Shown here: one piece after another, positions 16,182 to 25,390 of the stretch | Layout: the number at the start of each line of letters is the position of its first letter | How positions within the stretch are numbered: the stretch's first letter is position 1 | Assembly (NCBI RefSeq): GCF_900188425.1 | Contig: NZ_FZON01000053.1 | Span: 1-33,927 of the forward strand | Reading direction: 5' to 3' | From: Antarctobacter heliothermus | Lineage (GTDB): Bacteria; Pseudomonadota; Alphaproteobacteria; Rhodobacterales; Rhodobacteraceae | Length of the DNA: 33,927 bases | Notes under the pieces: model-generated | Seen by the model: only the letters and a program-made list of their open reading frames with translations | Database searches by the model: none | Told to the model about the DNA's origin: nothing | Made by a program: the position numbers and the translations under genes

Positions 16182-19100
16182 CAGCTGACCCCGACGATCT
16201 TCTTCAACGCGGCGCCGAACTTCGGGTAGTTCGCCTTCACCCCATCATCCAGATCGATCTCGATCTTGGCCTGCGCCAGCGGGAAGACCACCTCGCGCTC
16301 CCATTCGTTCAGCTCGTCGATCTGCTTGACCACCACGGCCACGTCCTTCAGCGCCTTGGTGCGCTGGCTCTGGCTGGCGCTGGGGTCGTCGGACAGTTTT
16401 TCGAGCCGCCCGCGTTCGGCTTCCAGCTTGCTGATGAACTCGCGCAGATAGTCGTTGAGGATGACCGACACGGTGTCGGCCCGGTAGCGGTGCATGTAGA
16501 TCAGGGCGTTGAACGTGCCCTTGGGGCTGGAGAACATCCAATAGATCGGGCGCTTCTTGTAGCGCTTCACATGGTCGGTATAGAAATCGCGTGTGAAATA
16601 CTTGCGGATGTCCTTGCCAAGCGCGTCTTCGATATAGCGCAGGTTCTCGCGGAAATGCGCCTCGCCGAAGGTGGTGCGCAGGAGCAGGCGGAAGCGGTCT
16701 GTGATGTCGTCGGGGAACCAGTCGGCGTCGAGCACGGGGATGACGTTGTCTTCGTCCGGCATGAATTGCGGTTCGGGGATGCGGGCGAGGTAGTCTGCCA
16801 GCGTCTCGCCCTGATTGGCGAGGATCAGGCTGGGGGTGTCGAGGCTGTAGCGGCCGAACATGCAGCCGACGGCGTAGGAGAGGAACTCGGCCATGGTATC
16901 GGCGCGCAGGCGGGCCTCGTTCGCCGCTGCGTCGTTCTTGATGCCATAGCGATAGGCGGGGTTGCAGGTGAGGGTGATCTCGTTCAGCGGCACGTCGGGG
17001 GTCAGCTCGTCTTGCAGGCCATAGGCGTCGATGAAGATGCGGTTGTTCTCTTCCTCTAACGTAAGCATCTCGTCCGTCATGCCCTGCCAATGGGTGCGCA
17101 GGGTGGTGTAGGTGCCCTCAAGCGTGTCGGCGCGATGGTCGGGTTGGTGCAGCGGAAGCGTGGTGAAATCCCATGAGGTTTCGTAGGCGTCCCAGTCGGA
17201 TTTGGCGAGTTGGACAGTCTGCACTTCTTGAACTGCCAGATCGGCGAAAGCTTCAGGTTTAGCAAAGGGGACACGAGCCAAATCGCCTACTTGGAAGGTG
17301 GAAGTCGGGTTCACGCATCGCATAAACTGAGGCATTAGGCTGCTACAAAGAAGGCTTAGGACAGGGCTCAAATTATCTGGTTGATGGGGAACACCGGATG
17401 ATCCCTTTACGTCAAAGAGGAAGCCTTTAGGAGAAAAGCGCGCCGCGAATGAACTTGTTGATATATCAGACCAAGTTGCGCATTCGAGGAACATTTTATC
17501 CAAGTTCTGAATATAGCGTGACCAGTGTTTTCCCTTGTTTCGATAGGTTGCGAAGTCCTTAACTTCTTGACCATCGTTTTGCCAATTGATGATGTGGCTT
17601 TGGTTCCCATACCATTTTCTGTGACCGCCACCTTTGTTGTAGGGAAACCATTTTTCATCGCGAGTCGCAGCATCTTTGATGCTCGATGCGTCAAAGCAGA
17701 TTTCCTCTGAACCGACCTCAAACCATTGTTTTAGAAAACGGTCATTGTCACCTGTGTTAAGTCCGACCGCTGGTTTGAAAACATCTTTAATGGCATCCAG
17801 ATTACTGAAACATGATCTGAAATTATCAGAAATCCAATGCGCGATAGGCTGACCTTCAACAGCTTCGAAAGTCGTTGAGCTGGCGTGATTTATCGCTACT
17901 TCACCTGTAACTGCGAGTCTCAGTTGCTCAAACTTAGCAGCCTCGGAGCGGCCGTCGCGAAGATCAATGAAAGAGCCTTCGTATTCGCGCGATCCTTCTC
18001 GACAAAGAACGAACGCTGTCGTTGATACCACTTCTCCTCCAATTGAATCAAAAGCACCCGAACCGAGGTGCGCCATGGACCTAATGGGAAGAGTAGCGAC
18101 GACCTTTTCTCTGAGCTTTTGATGTCGGGACAAGAACATCCAGCTCTGCATCGTAATCATGCTGATGAAGCCATTGCGGCGCGACAATTCAGCTGATCTT
18201 TCGATGAACATAGCAAAAAGGTCTGATTTTGAATCTGGGTAACTTTCCTTTGCGAATGCATCAAGTTTCGCATTCATCCCTTTCCCGCCCATATACGGTG
18301 GGTTGGCCACCACCACATGATACTTCGGCGACAGCGCCTCGGCCATGCGCAGCACGGCCACCACGCGCGCCTGCACGTCCTTCAACAGGAGATCGCCGCC
18401 GAAATCCCGCGCCTCCACCACCCGCAACGCCTCTGCCGGGTCGCGCAGTTTTGGCACGATCAGCGAGCCGAAGTTCTTGGCCTGCTCGAACTGTCCCAGC
18501 GTCTCGCGCAGCGCGTCCGTAAACAGATCCTTGCCCACCACGGCGGCCACGTCCTGCATCTCGGCATCCGTAAAACTCACGTTCTGCAACACGCAGATGT
18601 CGGGCTTTGCCTCCATCCGCAGGAACCGCCGCCGCCCCAGCTTGGCCGCCGCCTTCATCGCCAGCGCAAAGGCCGCCAGCGCGCCCGCGCGGTCGTCAAT
18701 CTCCATCCCTGTGAGGTTGTGCGTCAGGATCAGCGCGGGGATCTCGGCCGCGTCATAGCCCTCTTCCTCGTAGATGGCGTAGAGCAGGTCAAAGGCATAT
18801 GTCAGCATGTGCCCTGAGCCTGCGGCGGGATCGCAGATGCGGATATCTTCGGGGCGGGAGATGCGCAGAAAGTCCGTCTCGGGTTCTTCCGGCGCGATGT
18901 AGTAGTCCATCCGCTCGGCCAGACGGCTTTGGGGCCGGTTCAGCAGCCAGAGCCGCCCCAGCGAGTTCTCCACCAGGTAGCGGACGATCCAGTGCGGGGT
19001 GAAAAGCTGCGTCGCGGCGGGGATGTTCTCGGCCGTGATCTTCTGGTTCTTCTTGAGGCCCGCAAAGACCTGATCCTTCTTCTCGGAGATATAGAACTGG

Positions 19101-19687
19101 TAGAGCCAGCCGATGATCTCGACGTCCTGACAGGCCTCCTCGGTCATGACCTTGCGCAACTCAGCCAGAATGGAGGTCTGCGAGAGCAGATCCTCGGGCA
19201 TCAGCAGCTCGGTGTAATCGTCGATCTGCTCGAAGAGGAACGGCATCGGCCCGTGCCACTGGTTGCAGGTGCGGACCAGCAGTTGGCGGTAAGCCTCGGC
19301 CTGCGGATCGGACGATGGGGTGCGGCCGTCCAGAAGCGCGGCGATGCCCGGCGGCGCGCCCTCGGGCAGGTTGCCCGCCATCGCCTCGGCCAGAAGCTCG
19401 GGCCTTGTCGCGCCATCAGCGGGGGAGACGATGCGCGTGTTGGTGTAACCGTTGGCATCCATGAAGCGCAGCGCAGTGAACCGGTTGAACCAGGTATAGG
19501 CGACCTGTTCGATGACCTGCCGCTTGCCGTCCTTGCGGATCGCAGATTCCAGTTCCTTGATCGCCTTGGTGTGTTCGCGTCGCGCCGGGCTGCCCTCGGC
19601 CAGGACCATGTCAATCTTCGAGGTCACCTGATCGATCAGCAGGTTGCGGGCGGCCTGGGCGAATTTCTTGAGCGCGTTGGTATCCAT
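16181..19687 (-). CDS. pglX: BREX adenine-specific DNA methyltransferase PglX
   Basis: This is an 1168-residue N6-adenine methyltransferase. The SAM-binding motif DPAAGSGHM is at about residue 284-292 and the catalytic NPPYMGGKG at about 460. PglX recognises a short asymmetric site and marks host DNA for BREX. The gene is uninterrupted, and its start overlaps the brxC stop (TGATG). Composition is strikingly uneven. Hand counts give 41/60 GC at both 16681-16740 and 18361-18420, 25/60 at 17761-17820 and 28/60 at 17881-17940. The poor-GC block, about 17215-18270 (residues about 472-824), lies just after NPPY and covers the expected target-recognition region. That is a sign of specificity exchange. 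Confidence 0.95.
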   Translation of the reverse strand: MDTNALKKFAQAARNLLIDQVTSKIDMVLAEGSPARREHTKAIKELESAIRKDGKRQVIEQVAYTWFNRFTALRFMDANGYTNTRIVSPADGATRPELLAEAMAGNLPEGAPPGIAALLDGRTPSSDPQAEAYRQLLVRTCNQWHGPMPFLFEQIDDYTELLMPEDLLSQTSILAELRKVMTEEACQDVEIIGWLYQFYISEKKDQVFAGLKKNQKITAENIPAATQLFTPHWIVRYLVENSLGRLWLLNRPQSRLAERMDYYIAPEEPETDFLRISRPEDIRICDPAAGSGHMLTYAFDLLYAIYEEEGYDAAEIPALILTHNLTGMEIDDRAGALAAFALAMKAAAKLGRRRFLRMEAKPDICVLQNVSFTDAEMQDVAAVVGKDLFTDALRETLGQFEQAKNFGSLIVPKLRDPAEALRVVEARDFGGDLLLKDVQARVVAVLRMAEALSPKYHVVVANPPYMGGKGMNAKLDAFAKESYPDSKSDLFAMFIERSAELSRRNGFISMITMQSWMFLSRHQKLREKVVATLPIRSMAHLGSGAFDSIGGEVVSTTAFVLCREGSREYEGSFIDLRDGRSEAAKFEQLRLAVTGEVAINHASSTTFEAVEGQPIAHWISDNFRSCFSNLDAIKDVFKPAVGLNTGDNDRFLKQWFEVGSEEICFDASSIKDAATRDEKWFPYNKGGGHRKWYGNQSHIINWQNDGQEVKDFATYRNKGKHWSRYIQNLDKMFLECATWSDISTSSFAARFSPKGFLFDVKGSSGVPHQPDNLSPVLSLLCSSLMPQFMRCVNPTSTFQVGDLARVPFAKPEAFADLAVQEVQTVQLAKSDWDAYETSWDFTTLPLHQPDHRADTLEGTYTTLRTHWQGMTDEMLTLEEENNRIFIDAYGLQDELTPDVPLNEITLTCNPAYRYGIKNDAAANEARLRADTMAEFLSYAVGCMFGRYSLDTPSLILANQGETLADYLARIPEPQFMPDEDNVIPVLDADWFPDDITDRFRLLLRTTFGEAHFRENLRYIEDALGKDIRKYFTRDFYTDHVKRYKKRPIYWMFSSPKGTFNALIYMHRYRADTVSVILNDYLREFISKLEAERGRLEKLSDDPSASQSQRTKALKDVAVVVKQIDELNEWEREVVFPLAQAKIEIDLDDGVKANYPKFGAALKKIVGVS

Positions 19688-22600
19688 CAGACGATCACTT
19701 TCTTGCCCGCGCGGATTTCGACCAGCAGGGTCTGTTTCATTTGCTCGACGTATTGCTCAACATCGGCCTCTTCGGTGAGGAATTGTTTCGTGAAGACCAC
19801 CTTGAGCTCCGAAGCGTTGACGTAGGTGGGCGTGACTGGCTGGATCGGTCGTTCGCTCATGCCCGGGATCGGCTGCATTGGGGTTGTCGGCTTGCCCAAC
19901 CGTTCGACCTCGGCCAGAGTGCGCGGGAGCAGGTCCAGCCTCGCCCCATTGGCACGATCGCGCAGGATCGGGATCATCTTGACCCCATCCAGACCCGTCT
20001 TGTGGCTGTCGATACTGCGTTTGATACGCTCTTGGTCGTCTTGGGCCAGCGCCTGGAACTCGGGTGTTTGGGCAACCTTGTCGGCGCATTCGTTCACTGC
20101 CGCAATAACGGCCTTTCGTTCCTCCAGCACTGTCAGTTCCACCCGGTCCTTGAGCGTGTAAAGATCGGATTTCAGGGATTGGATTGCGGTGCCCTTGTAG
20201 CAGGCAGGATCGGCCAGCGCCTTGGAAATCGCATCGCCCGCAGCAGCATCAACATAAGAAATATTGGCCTCCTGATCGCGCAGGAACTCGCGTGCGTCGT
20301 CATAGATTTCCTTCTGCGCGCCGCCCATGAAACTGCGGACCTTGTCCAGCACCTCTTCTTTGGCATCCAGAAGGTCGTCTTCCTGCTGGGGGGGCTCAGT
20401 TATGTACCAGGTGGCTGGTTTGCCGACCAAGGCAGCGATCCTGGTGGCCAAAGGCTCAAGCGCGGCCAGGAACGGATATTGGAATTTCTGCGCCGTAAGT
20501 CGGGTCAGCTCATCTGCCAGAAGCTTGGTGCTGTCGGCCCATTCGGCGCCAATCGTTCTGGCATCGGTCCCATCCGAGGGAAGATCGAACAGTTCCTTGT
20601 AGAGCTCTTTCGCCTTTCGGATCTGGGCCGAGGTGAACTCGGTCTGCGGCGTCAGGAGGATATTGGCCAGCGCATGGCTGTTGTTCAGATTACGCGCCAG
20701 ATCGGCTCGCTCCAGAACAGTGCCATCGGAGCGCGCTTCAAGTTTGCCTTTACCGGACAAGCTGGCTGCCAGACAAAGCACAGCGGTCGTTGGCCAGCCA
20801 TAGGGTTTTCCACCGAAACGCTCGGTCAGGTATTTGACCGAAACCTTCACGCCGTTTCTGGCTTGGCCCTGGACGTAGTTCAGCACATCCTGCTCAGCTT
20901 CGGTCAGACCTTCGCCGTTGTTGCCGAAAAGACCGCTTTCCGGGGAGGCCGCCTTGATGATGTCGGCCTCGACGTAACTGACCCCGCGCAACATCGGGAG
21001 GTTCACATGGACCTTGTCGACCAGCCCCTGAAATCCTTTGACGATCCGTTCCTGCGGTTCTTCACCTCCGATATCCAACTCATCACCACGGACAAACATA
21101 CGTGCGTCGGCCACCAGCTTGCGCAGGCGCAGTTCGAGGTCCTTGTAGCGACGGCTGTTCTGATCGCCTTTTTCGGCTACGATCCGATCCCGACCGGGCT
21201 GCTGAGATCCAGCACGCGCCTGGCGAATGAACTTGTCCGTCTGCTTGAAGAGCGTCAGGTCCCGGATGAATCTCACGTCGGGCTGGAGCACGACCGCCAG
21301 TTCTTCGCGGCTCATGTTGCGCATACGAACCGCTTCCGGCGCTGCTACATCATCGTTGAACGGGCTGATCACATTGATCGCCAGTTCATACTCGCGGCCC
21401 AATAGGTGGTCATCGAGCTTGCGACTGAAACTATACTCATGGCCCGTGGTCATATGCTTTATCTTGCGGTGGCGCAGGATCGTGTCAAAGGCCAGCGCTT
21501 CCATTTCCTTGGAAAGTTCAGACGGATCGACATCGAGCCCTTTGATTTCGGCTTCGACGTCCTTTTCCTCATTGGTCAGGAACTCGTAGACCTCTCCGTT
21601 GCGCTGGATGAGCGTGTTGCGCTCCAGAAACGACAGCGCTTCCTCGATCTTGCGCCTCTGCTTGGCTTGATCGGTGTCGAACTCTGACAGTAAAAGCACG
21701 CTGATGTTACGCACCGTCGGCTTAAATTCCTTGACGTATTTGACCAGGAACAGCGCCTTCAAAACCCGGACGGCAAAGGGGTCGATGTCCTGAATTTCCT
21801 TTTCGGCGATCTGGATCGATTGCTGAGCTGCAGATTTGAGGGCGGTCCGGATGCCTTCGAACATAAGATCAAAGGTAGCGAGCCCGCCAACCGGCTGATC
21901 AGCCAACTTCTTGGCCACCTCTTGAAACACGCCCAGCATGGAACGTTCCCCAATCGAGCTGTGCTTGCCCTCAAAGGCATTGTGTTGCGATAGCGACGTG
22001 ATCGCCATCTGGAACAGCATGTATTGGTAGGGAGGGAACGGATAGCTGGACACAAACTGCTCGCGGCCATCGAAATTCTTCAGCTTGATCGAGCCGTCGG
22101 TGAAGTCGAACAAAGTCTTGAGGTTGTTTTCTTCGCGGTCGTGCAAATTGCCCAAGGTAATCTGTCCGGCATCGGTCTTCGACAGCAAGCGTCGCTGTAT
22201 CACCTCGGCCACGTCCGCAGAGTTCAGTGGCATTTTGACTCCAAAGCGCGCCATGATTTTCGAGAAATCCTGAGACTGAAACGCCTTCCCGTCTCCGATG
22301 ATCGCTTCCATGTCTTGCTGTGAGGTTACGATGACCCATGCCTGACCTTTGCACTTCGTGTTGAGGCTTTCGGCAATCGTCTGCAAGTTGGTCATCAGCT
22401 TAACGTTTTCAGCGATGTACTGGCCGACCTCGTCCACGAAGAAGTTCAGGCGAAACTTGGAACCCTGTGTGTCGATCCAAGCCTTTACCTTGTTGGCAAA
22501 ATCCTCGATCGAAACCCGTGTGTCACTGCGATACTGACCAAGAATATCCTGGGCGTCGGACGGATCGCCGTCCGTAACCGAGGCAAAGGCAGCAGCGATG

Positions 22601-23208
22601 TTTCTGCGCTCCAACGCGGCTTGTTCGCGTCCCCGCTCCCAAGGTTTGCCCGCCGCTGCTTTATAAGCCGACGCGAAGGCCGCAAGCTGGCCGCGCTCAT
22701 CAAGATCTCGTTCAAATTGAGCGATGTGCGGCAGCTTGCCATAGTAGCCGCAAGCCTCATCAAAGACCTTCTGGAAAACTGACAGCAGAGCATCGACGTC
22801 CGTCTTGGAGATGACGTCTGCCTTCTGGTCGATGTTGAACAGGATCGATTTCGAGGGAACTGAAATCGCTTTGCGCAAGGCGCCGGCCAGCATAGGGTCA
22901 TCGGTCAGTTTTTCGGCAAAGATATCAAATGCGCGCACTCCATCGACTTCGCGATTTTCCATCAACAGCGCGAGCATTTTCAGCAGATGCGATTTGCCCG
23001 ACCCGAAAAACCCGGAAATCCAAACGCCATTGGCGGTATCGTAATTGTTGTAAGCCTCAAGGAAGGTCTCCAGGCGCCGACCGATCTCGTCTGTGATGAC
23101 ATACTCGTCGAGCTCGATCCGCAGGCTTGCTTCATCGTCGGCCTTGATCACGCCATCGATCGGGCGGTCAACGGGCTTGGCGAAAATTGTTCTCAGAGCA
23201 GTGGTCAT
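19687..23208 (-). CDS. brxC: BREX large P-loop ATPase BrxC
   Basis: This is an 1173-residue protein of the BrxC/PglY type. The N-terminus (LRTIFAKPVDRPIDGVIKAD) and the Walker A GFFGSGKS at residues 66-73 in GVWISGFFGSGKSHLLKML are diagnostic. FFVDEVGQYI, encoded near 22420, is a Walker B-like segment. The rest is a long helical region without other recognised domains. BrxC is a core ATPase needed for BREX methylation and defence. It starts four bases after brxB. GC is close to 50-52% in hand-counted lines (19741-19800: 30/60; 22321-22380: 31/60), well below the neighbouring ends of pglX. Confidence 0.94.
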   Translation of the reverse strand: MTTALRTIFAKPVDRPIDGVIKADDEASLRIELDEYVITDEIGRRLETFLEAYNNYDTANGVWISGFFGSGKSHLLKMLALLMENREVDGVRAFDIFAEKLTDDPMLAGALRKAISVPSKSILFNIDQKADVISKTDVDALLSVFQKVFDEACGYYGKLPHIAQFERDLDERGQLAAFASAYKAAAGKPWERGREQAALERRNIAAAFASVTDGDPSDAQDILGQYRSDTRVSIEDFANKVKAWIDTQGSKFRLNFFVDEVGQYIAENVKLMTNLQTIAESLNTKCKGQAWVIVTSQQDMEAIIGDGKAFQSQDFSKIMARFGVKMPLNSADVAEVIQRRLLSKTDAGQITLGNLHDREENNLKTLFDFTDGSIKLKNFDGREQFVSSYPFPPYQYMLFQMAITSLSQHNAFEGKHSSIGERSMLGVFQEVAKKLADQPVGGLATFDLMFEGIRTALKSAAQQSIQIAEKEIQDIDPFAVRVLKALFLVKYVKEFKPTVRNISVLLLSEFDTDQAKQRRKIEEALSFLERNTLIQRNGEVYEFLTNEEKDVEAEIKGLDVDPSELSKEMEALAFDTILRHRKIKHMTTGHEYSFSRKLDDHLLGREYELAINVISPFNDDVAAPEAVRMRNMSREELAVVLQPDVRFIRDLTLFKQTDKFIRQARAGSQQPGRDRIVAEKGDQNSRRYKDLELRLRKLVADARMFVRGDELDIGGEEPQERIVKGFQGLVDKVHVNLPMLRGVSYVEADIIKAASPESGLFGNNGEGLTEAEQDVLNYVQGQARNGVKVSVKYLTERFGGKPYGWPTTAVLCLAASLSGKGKLEARSDGTVLERADLARNLNNSHALANILLTPQTEFTSAQIRKAKELYKELFDLPSDGTDARTIGAEWADSTKLLADELTRLTAQKFQYPFLAALEPLATRIAALVGKPATWYITEPPQQEDDLLDAKEEVLDKVRSFMGGAQKEIYDDAREFLRDQEANISYVDAAAGDAISKALADPACYKGTAIQSLKSDLYTLKDRVELTVLEERKAVIAAVNECADKVAQTPEFQALAQDDQERIKRSIDSHKTGLDGVKMIPILRDRANGARLDLLPRTLAEVERLGKPTTPMQPIPGMSERPIQPVTPTYVNASELKVVFTKQFLTEEADVEQYVEQMKQTLLVEIRAGKKVIV

Positions 23209-23212
23209 CGGG

Positions 23213-23815
23213 TCAGACCTCGTAGTTCAGAATGTTGAAAGCGCGGTAATATTTGTCATCGTGAAGCAGACTGAAGAGGTCCAGCGATCCACCCGTGGCC
23301 GTGGAATGAGTGTAGCTGCCTGGAAAGAACAGAACCGTGGGCCTGTCCTTCGCTGTGCTTTGAAGGTTGTTCAGCACATTATGGGAACGAATGTAGGGAT
23401 AGACCTCGCCCACGCCTGAAAGGAAAATTACGTCGTGGGGCTGACTGTCGATGGCCCCGGCGATCTTGGGGATCAGGTGTTCATGGACATCCAAGACGCC
23501 TTGCAGCAGCTCTCGCAGCTCGGATTTCTCCATGCCTGGTTCAGCGCTCAGCACGTCTTCAAGGATCCCGCGTTCTTCAAGAATGCCCAGCGAAAGCTCG
23601 TACAGGCTGAGGTCGAGAACCTTCACGCCAGAATGACCTATTCGCTCGATCAAGTCGGCGCGGTCCTCCGTCATCGAGAGGCCTTCGCTGGCTGGGAAGG
23701 GGCAGATAAAGAACGGCACCTCATTCCCAAGGCCTTGTTTGGTCAGAAACCGCTCGCTGGTGATCACACGATACAAGTGCTCGGCGCGCTCTTTGCGGGT
23801 CAGCTGTTCGCTCAC
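23213..23815 (-). CDS. brxB: BREX protein BrxB (DUF1788)
   Basis: This 200-residue DUF1788 protein is the usual length. Characteristic segments are FFICPFPASEGLSM, KVLDLSLYELSLGIL, DVIFLSGVGEVYPYIRSHNVLNNLQ and VLFFPGSY near the end. BrxB is required for BREX function in model systems; its biochemical role is not settled, though it associates with other core subunits. It overlaps brxA by four bases and sits four bases before brxC, so production of these subunits is probably coupled. Confidence 0.93.
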   Translation of the reverse strand: MSEQLTRKERAEHLYRVITSERFLTKQGLGNEVPFFICPFPASEGLSMTEDRADLIERIGHSGVKVLDLSLYELSLGILEERGILEDVLSAEPGMEKSELRELLQGVLDVHEHLIPKIAGAIDSQPHDVIFLSGVGEVYPYIRSHNVLNNLQSTAKDRPTVLFFPGSYTHSTATGGSLDLFSLLHDDKYYRAFNILNYEV

Positions 23816-24453
23816 GGTTTGCCCCCCTCGGCCATAACTCCTGGGAAGAACGCTAGGTCAGATGGCGTGTTTGCTTCAATCAAAGCCCGAAGCGAGGTCG
23901 ACAAATAGGTGGATTGGATCCGACGATCCTCAGAAATCACCCCGGCTTCGCGCATGATCTTGAAGGCAACCTGACGCAACCGAACACGAGTCGCATCCGC
24001 AGTCGAAGCCAGAGTGTCATCCCACTCAGCCTTCTGCTCTATGAAAAGTTCAAAGCTTTCTATAGGGATCTCCAACTGATAGGCCAGATAACGATCTTGC
24101 ACGACTTCCACGGCAAATTCACGGACAAGTCGGTATGCCCGGCATATTGAAAGCCAAAGAAGCAGACGCTGCTCTTGCCGATCTGCGGTGTCCACCAAGA
24201 ACTGCAATTCCTCATCGCTCAGCGTTTCAAGGCGATTGGTAATCTCGCGTAGCACCCGGCGTTTGGACTTTTCTTTTGGCAGTGAAGTCAGCCCTTCAGA
24301 TTGGGCCAGTGCGATGGTCTCAATCCAATTTGAGGTCTTCAAATAGCTGGCGGCAAGGTCAATGCTTTCGTTCAGAAACAGTCCGCCAGATGTGAATGAC
24401 ATTTTGTAAGGCTGGTCCGCCCCAATGTCTCCCGATCCTCTTGCCAATGTCAT
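23812..24453 (-). CDS. brxA: BREX protein BrxA (DUF1819)
   Basis: This 213-residue DUF1819 protein has the family signature YKMSFTSGGLFLNESIDLA near residues 16-34 and a helical body. BrxA homologues are small DNA-binding proteins resembling the RNA-binding antitermination fold, recalled from a published structure. The first ~15 residues (MTLARGSGDIGADQP) look like an extra N-terminal extension. The start overlaps the brxR stop by four bases (ATGA), which supports ATG 24453 as the translated start. Confidence 0.92.
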   Translation of the reverse strand: MTLARGSGDIGADQPYKMSFTSGGLFLNESIDLAASYLKTSNWIETIALAQSEGLTSLPKEKSKRRVLREITNRLETLSDEELQFLVDTADRQEQRLLLWLSICRAYRLVREFAVEVVQDRYLAYQLEIPIESFELFIEQKAEWDDTLASTADATRVRLRQVAFKIMREAGVISEDRRIQSTYLSTSLRALIEANTPSDLAFFPGVMAEGGKP

Positions 24454-25301
24454 CCAATGACCTCTTGGCGATTGAGCAAGACGATCTGCTGGTGATGTGG
24501 TTCGCGTGCTTCAGGATCCGTGTCGAGCCCCAGACGCTTCAGGGCGTAATAGAGCAGCGCACGTCTAACCGGAATCTTCCCTATGCCATCTTGCATGCCA
24601 TAGTCGAGTGCGATGACTTTCTTCTGGGTTTCGGACAGTTCAGGATGAGGGCAAATTTCAAGAGTAACGTGATCGTGCCACGCCGCATCCGCTGCGTCAG
24701 TGATTTCACTTGCTGCGACGCCTCGCGTCTTGATCATCCGCGAGAGCAGGAAGTCCTTGAATATTTCATCCGTCAGGCAGAACGCCCGGCTGTGCCAACG
24801 AAATCCGTCGAACGCGATAGCATGCGGGGCAATCCAGCGCCAGCGCGGCTCTGGGTTCGAAAGCGATTGGTATTTCACCTCTATCGCTTCAGCCTGCCGA
24901 ATGGCGCCAACAACCGAACGTAGAGTTTCCGGCTTTACTCCACGGGCGGGGGCCGGTGCAGCGTCATACGACGGAAGATCGATAATCCAGCAGTCTTCGC
25001 GATCGAGGATGTCTTCTCTCACCGATCTTAGTTGTGCGAGGTAGCGCGCCGCGTCTGGCGCTTGAAACCACGGCTCAAACTGAGGGCCTCGGACATACGT
25101 CCTAGCGCTCTTGTCGTAGACCATGTTGTTCGGCGCGAGCGCGATATAGCGGTTCAGGTCGGATGACGCCTGGTTCACCGACAGACCGAACTGCTCCATC
25201 AAGTCGCTCCGGTTCACATGGCTCTCCCAAAACAGTCGAAACTCAATGAACTCGAGTCGTTGCTCGACGCCCCAGCGCAGTTTCGACCTATTCCCTTCCA
25301 A
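24450..25301 (-). CDS. brxR: BREX-associated WYL transcription regulator BrxR
   Basis: This is a 283-residue protein read from TTG 25301, which sits five bases after AGGAGG. GTG 25304 is an alternative, and a far-upstream TTG at 25349 lacks a ribosome-binding site. The N-terminus holds a winged helix-turn-helix (QRLEFIEFRLFWESHVNRSDLMEQFGLSVNQASSDLNRY). A WYL-type ligand-sensing domain follows around PRWRWIAPHAIAFDGFRWHSRAFC, then a C-terminal dimerisation-like segment. BrxR proteins bind inverted repeats upstream of BREX operons, in known cases as repressors, and are thought to sense a ligand of phage or nucleotide origin. It is the first gene of the operon, with candidate promoter and operator just upstream. 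Confidence 0.88.
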   Translation of the reverse strand: MEGNRSKLRWGVEQRLEFIEFRLFWESHVNRSDLMEQFGLSVNQASSDLNRYIALAPNNMVYDKSARTYVRGPQFEPWFQAPDAARYLAQLRSVREDILDREDCWIIDLPSYDAAPAPARGVKPETLRSVVGAIRQAEAIEVKYQSLSNPEPRWRWIAPHAIAFDGFRWHSRAFCLTDEIFKDFLLSRMIKTRGVAASEITDAADAAWHDHVTLEICPHPELSETQKKVIALDYGMQDGIGKIPVRRALLYYALKRLGLDTDPEAREPHHQQIVLLNRQEVIG

Positions 25302-25334
25302 CACGCCCTCCTGACATCTCTGTCCACACCAAAA

Positions 25335-25364
25335 AATATGCGCGCACAATTTCTGGACTGTCTA
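25335..25364 (-). promoter_or_regulatory. Candidate promoter of the BREX operon
   Basis: On the minus strand, TAGACA (25364-25359, 5/6 match to the -35 consensus) is followed after 18 bases by CATATT (25340-25335, 4/6 match to -10). The brxR start codon is about 33 bases downstream of the -10. No other good hexamer pair was seen in the 90 bases between brxR and the sbcB fragment. Confidence 0.45.
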
Positions 25365-25370
25365 GACGGT
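25357..25370 (-). promoter_or_regulatory. Candidate BrxR operator palindrome
   Basis: ACTGTCTAGACGGT is a 14-base near-palindrome (12 of 14 positions symmetrical, core GTCTAGAC) that overlaps the predicted -35 element. A WYL regulator bound here would block the promoter, which fits autorepression as described for other BrxR proteins. This is a sequence-based inference. Confidence 0.5.
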
Positions 25371-25390
25371 ATCCGCGAAACGTCGAGCAA

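Noticed and set aside
14916-16229. A 437-codon open frame on the + strand opposite pglZ
   Set aside because: It is a shadow of PglZ, which has clear catalytic motifs and correct start/stop coupling.
19741-21405. A 554-codon open frame on the + strand opposite brxC
   Set aside because: It is antisense to the conserved BrxC coding sequence, has no family motif, and follows from codon bias on the opposite strand.
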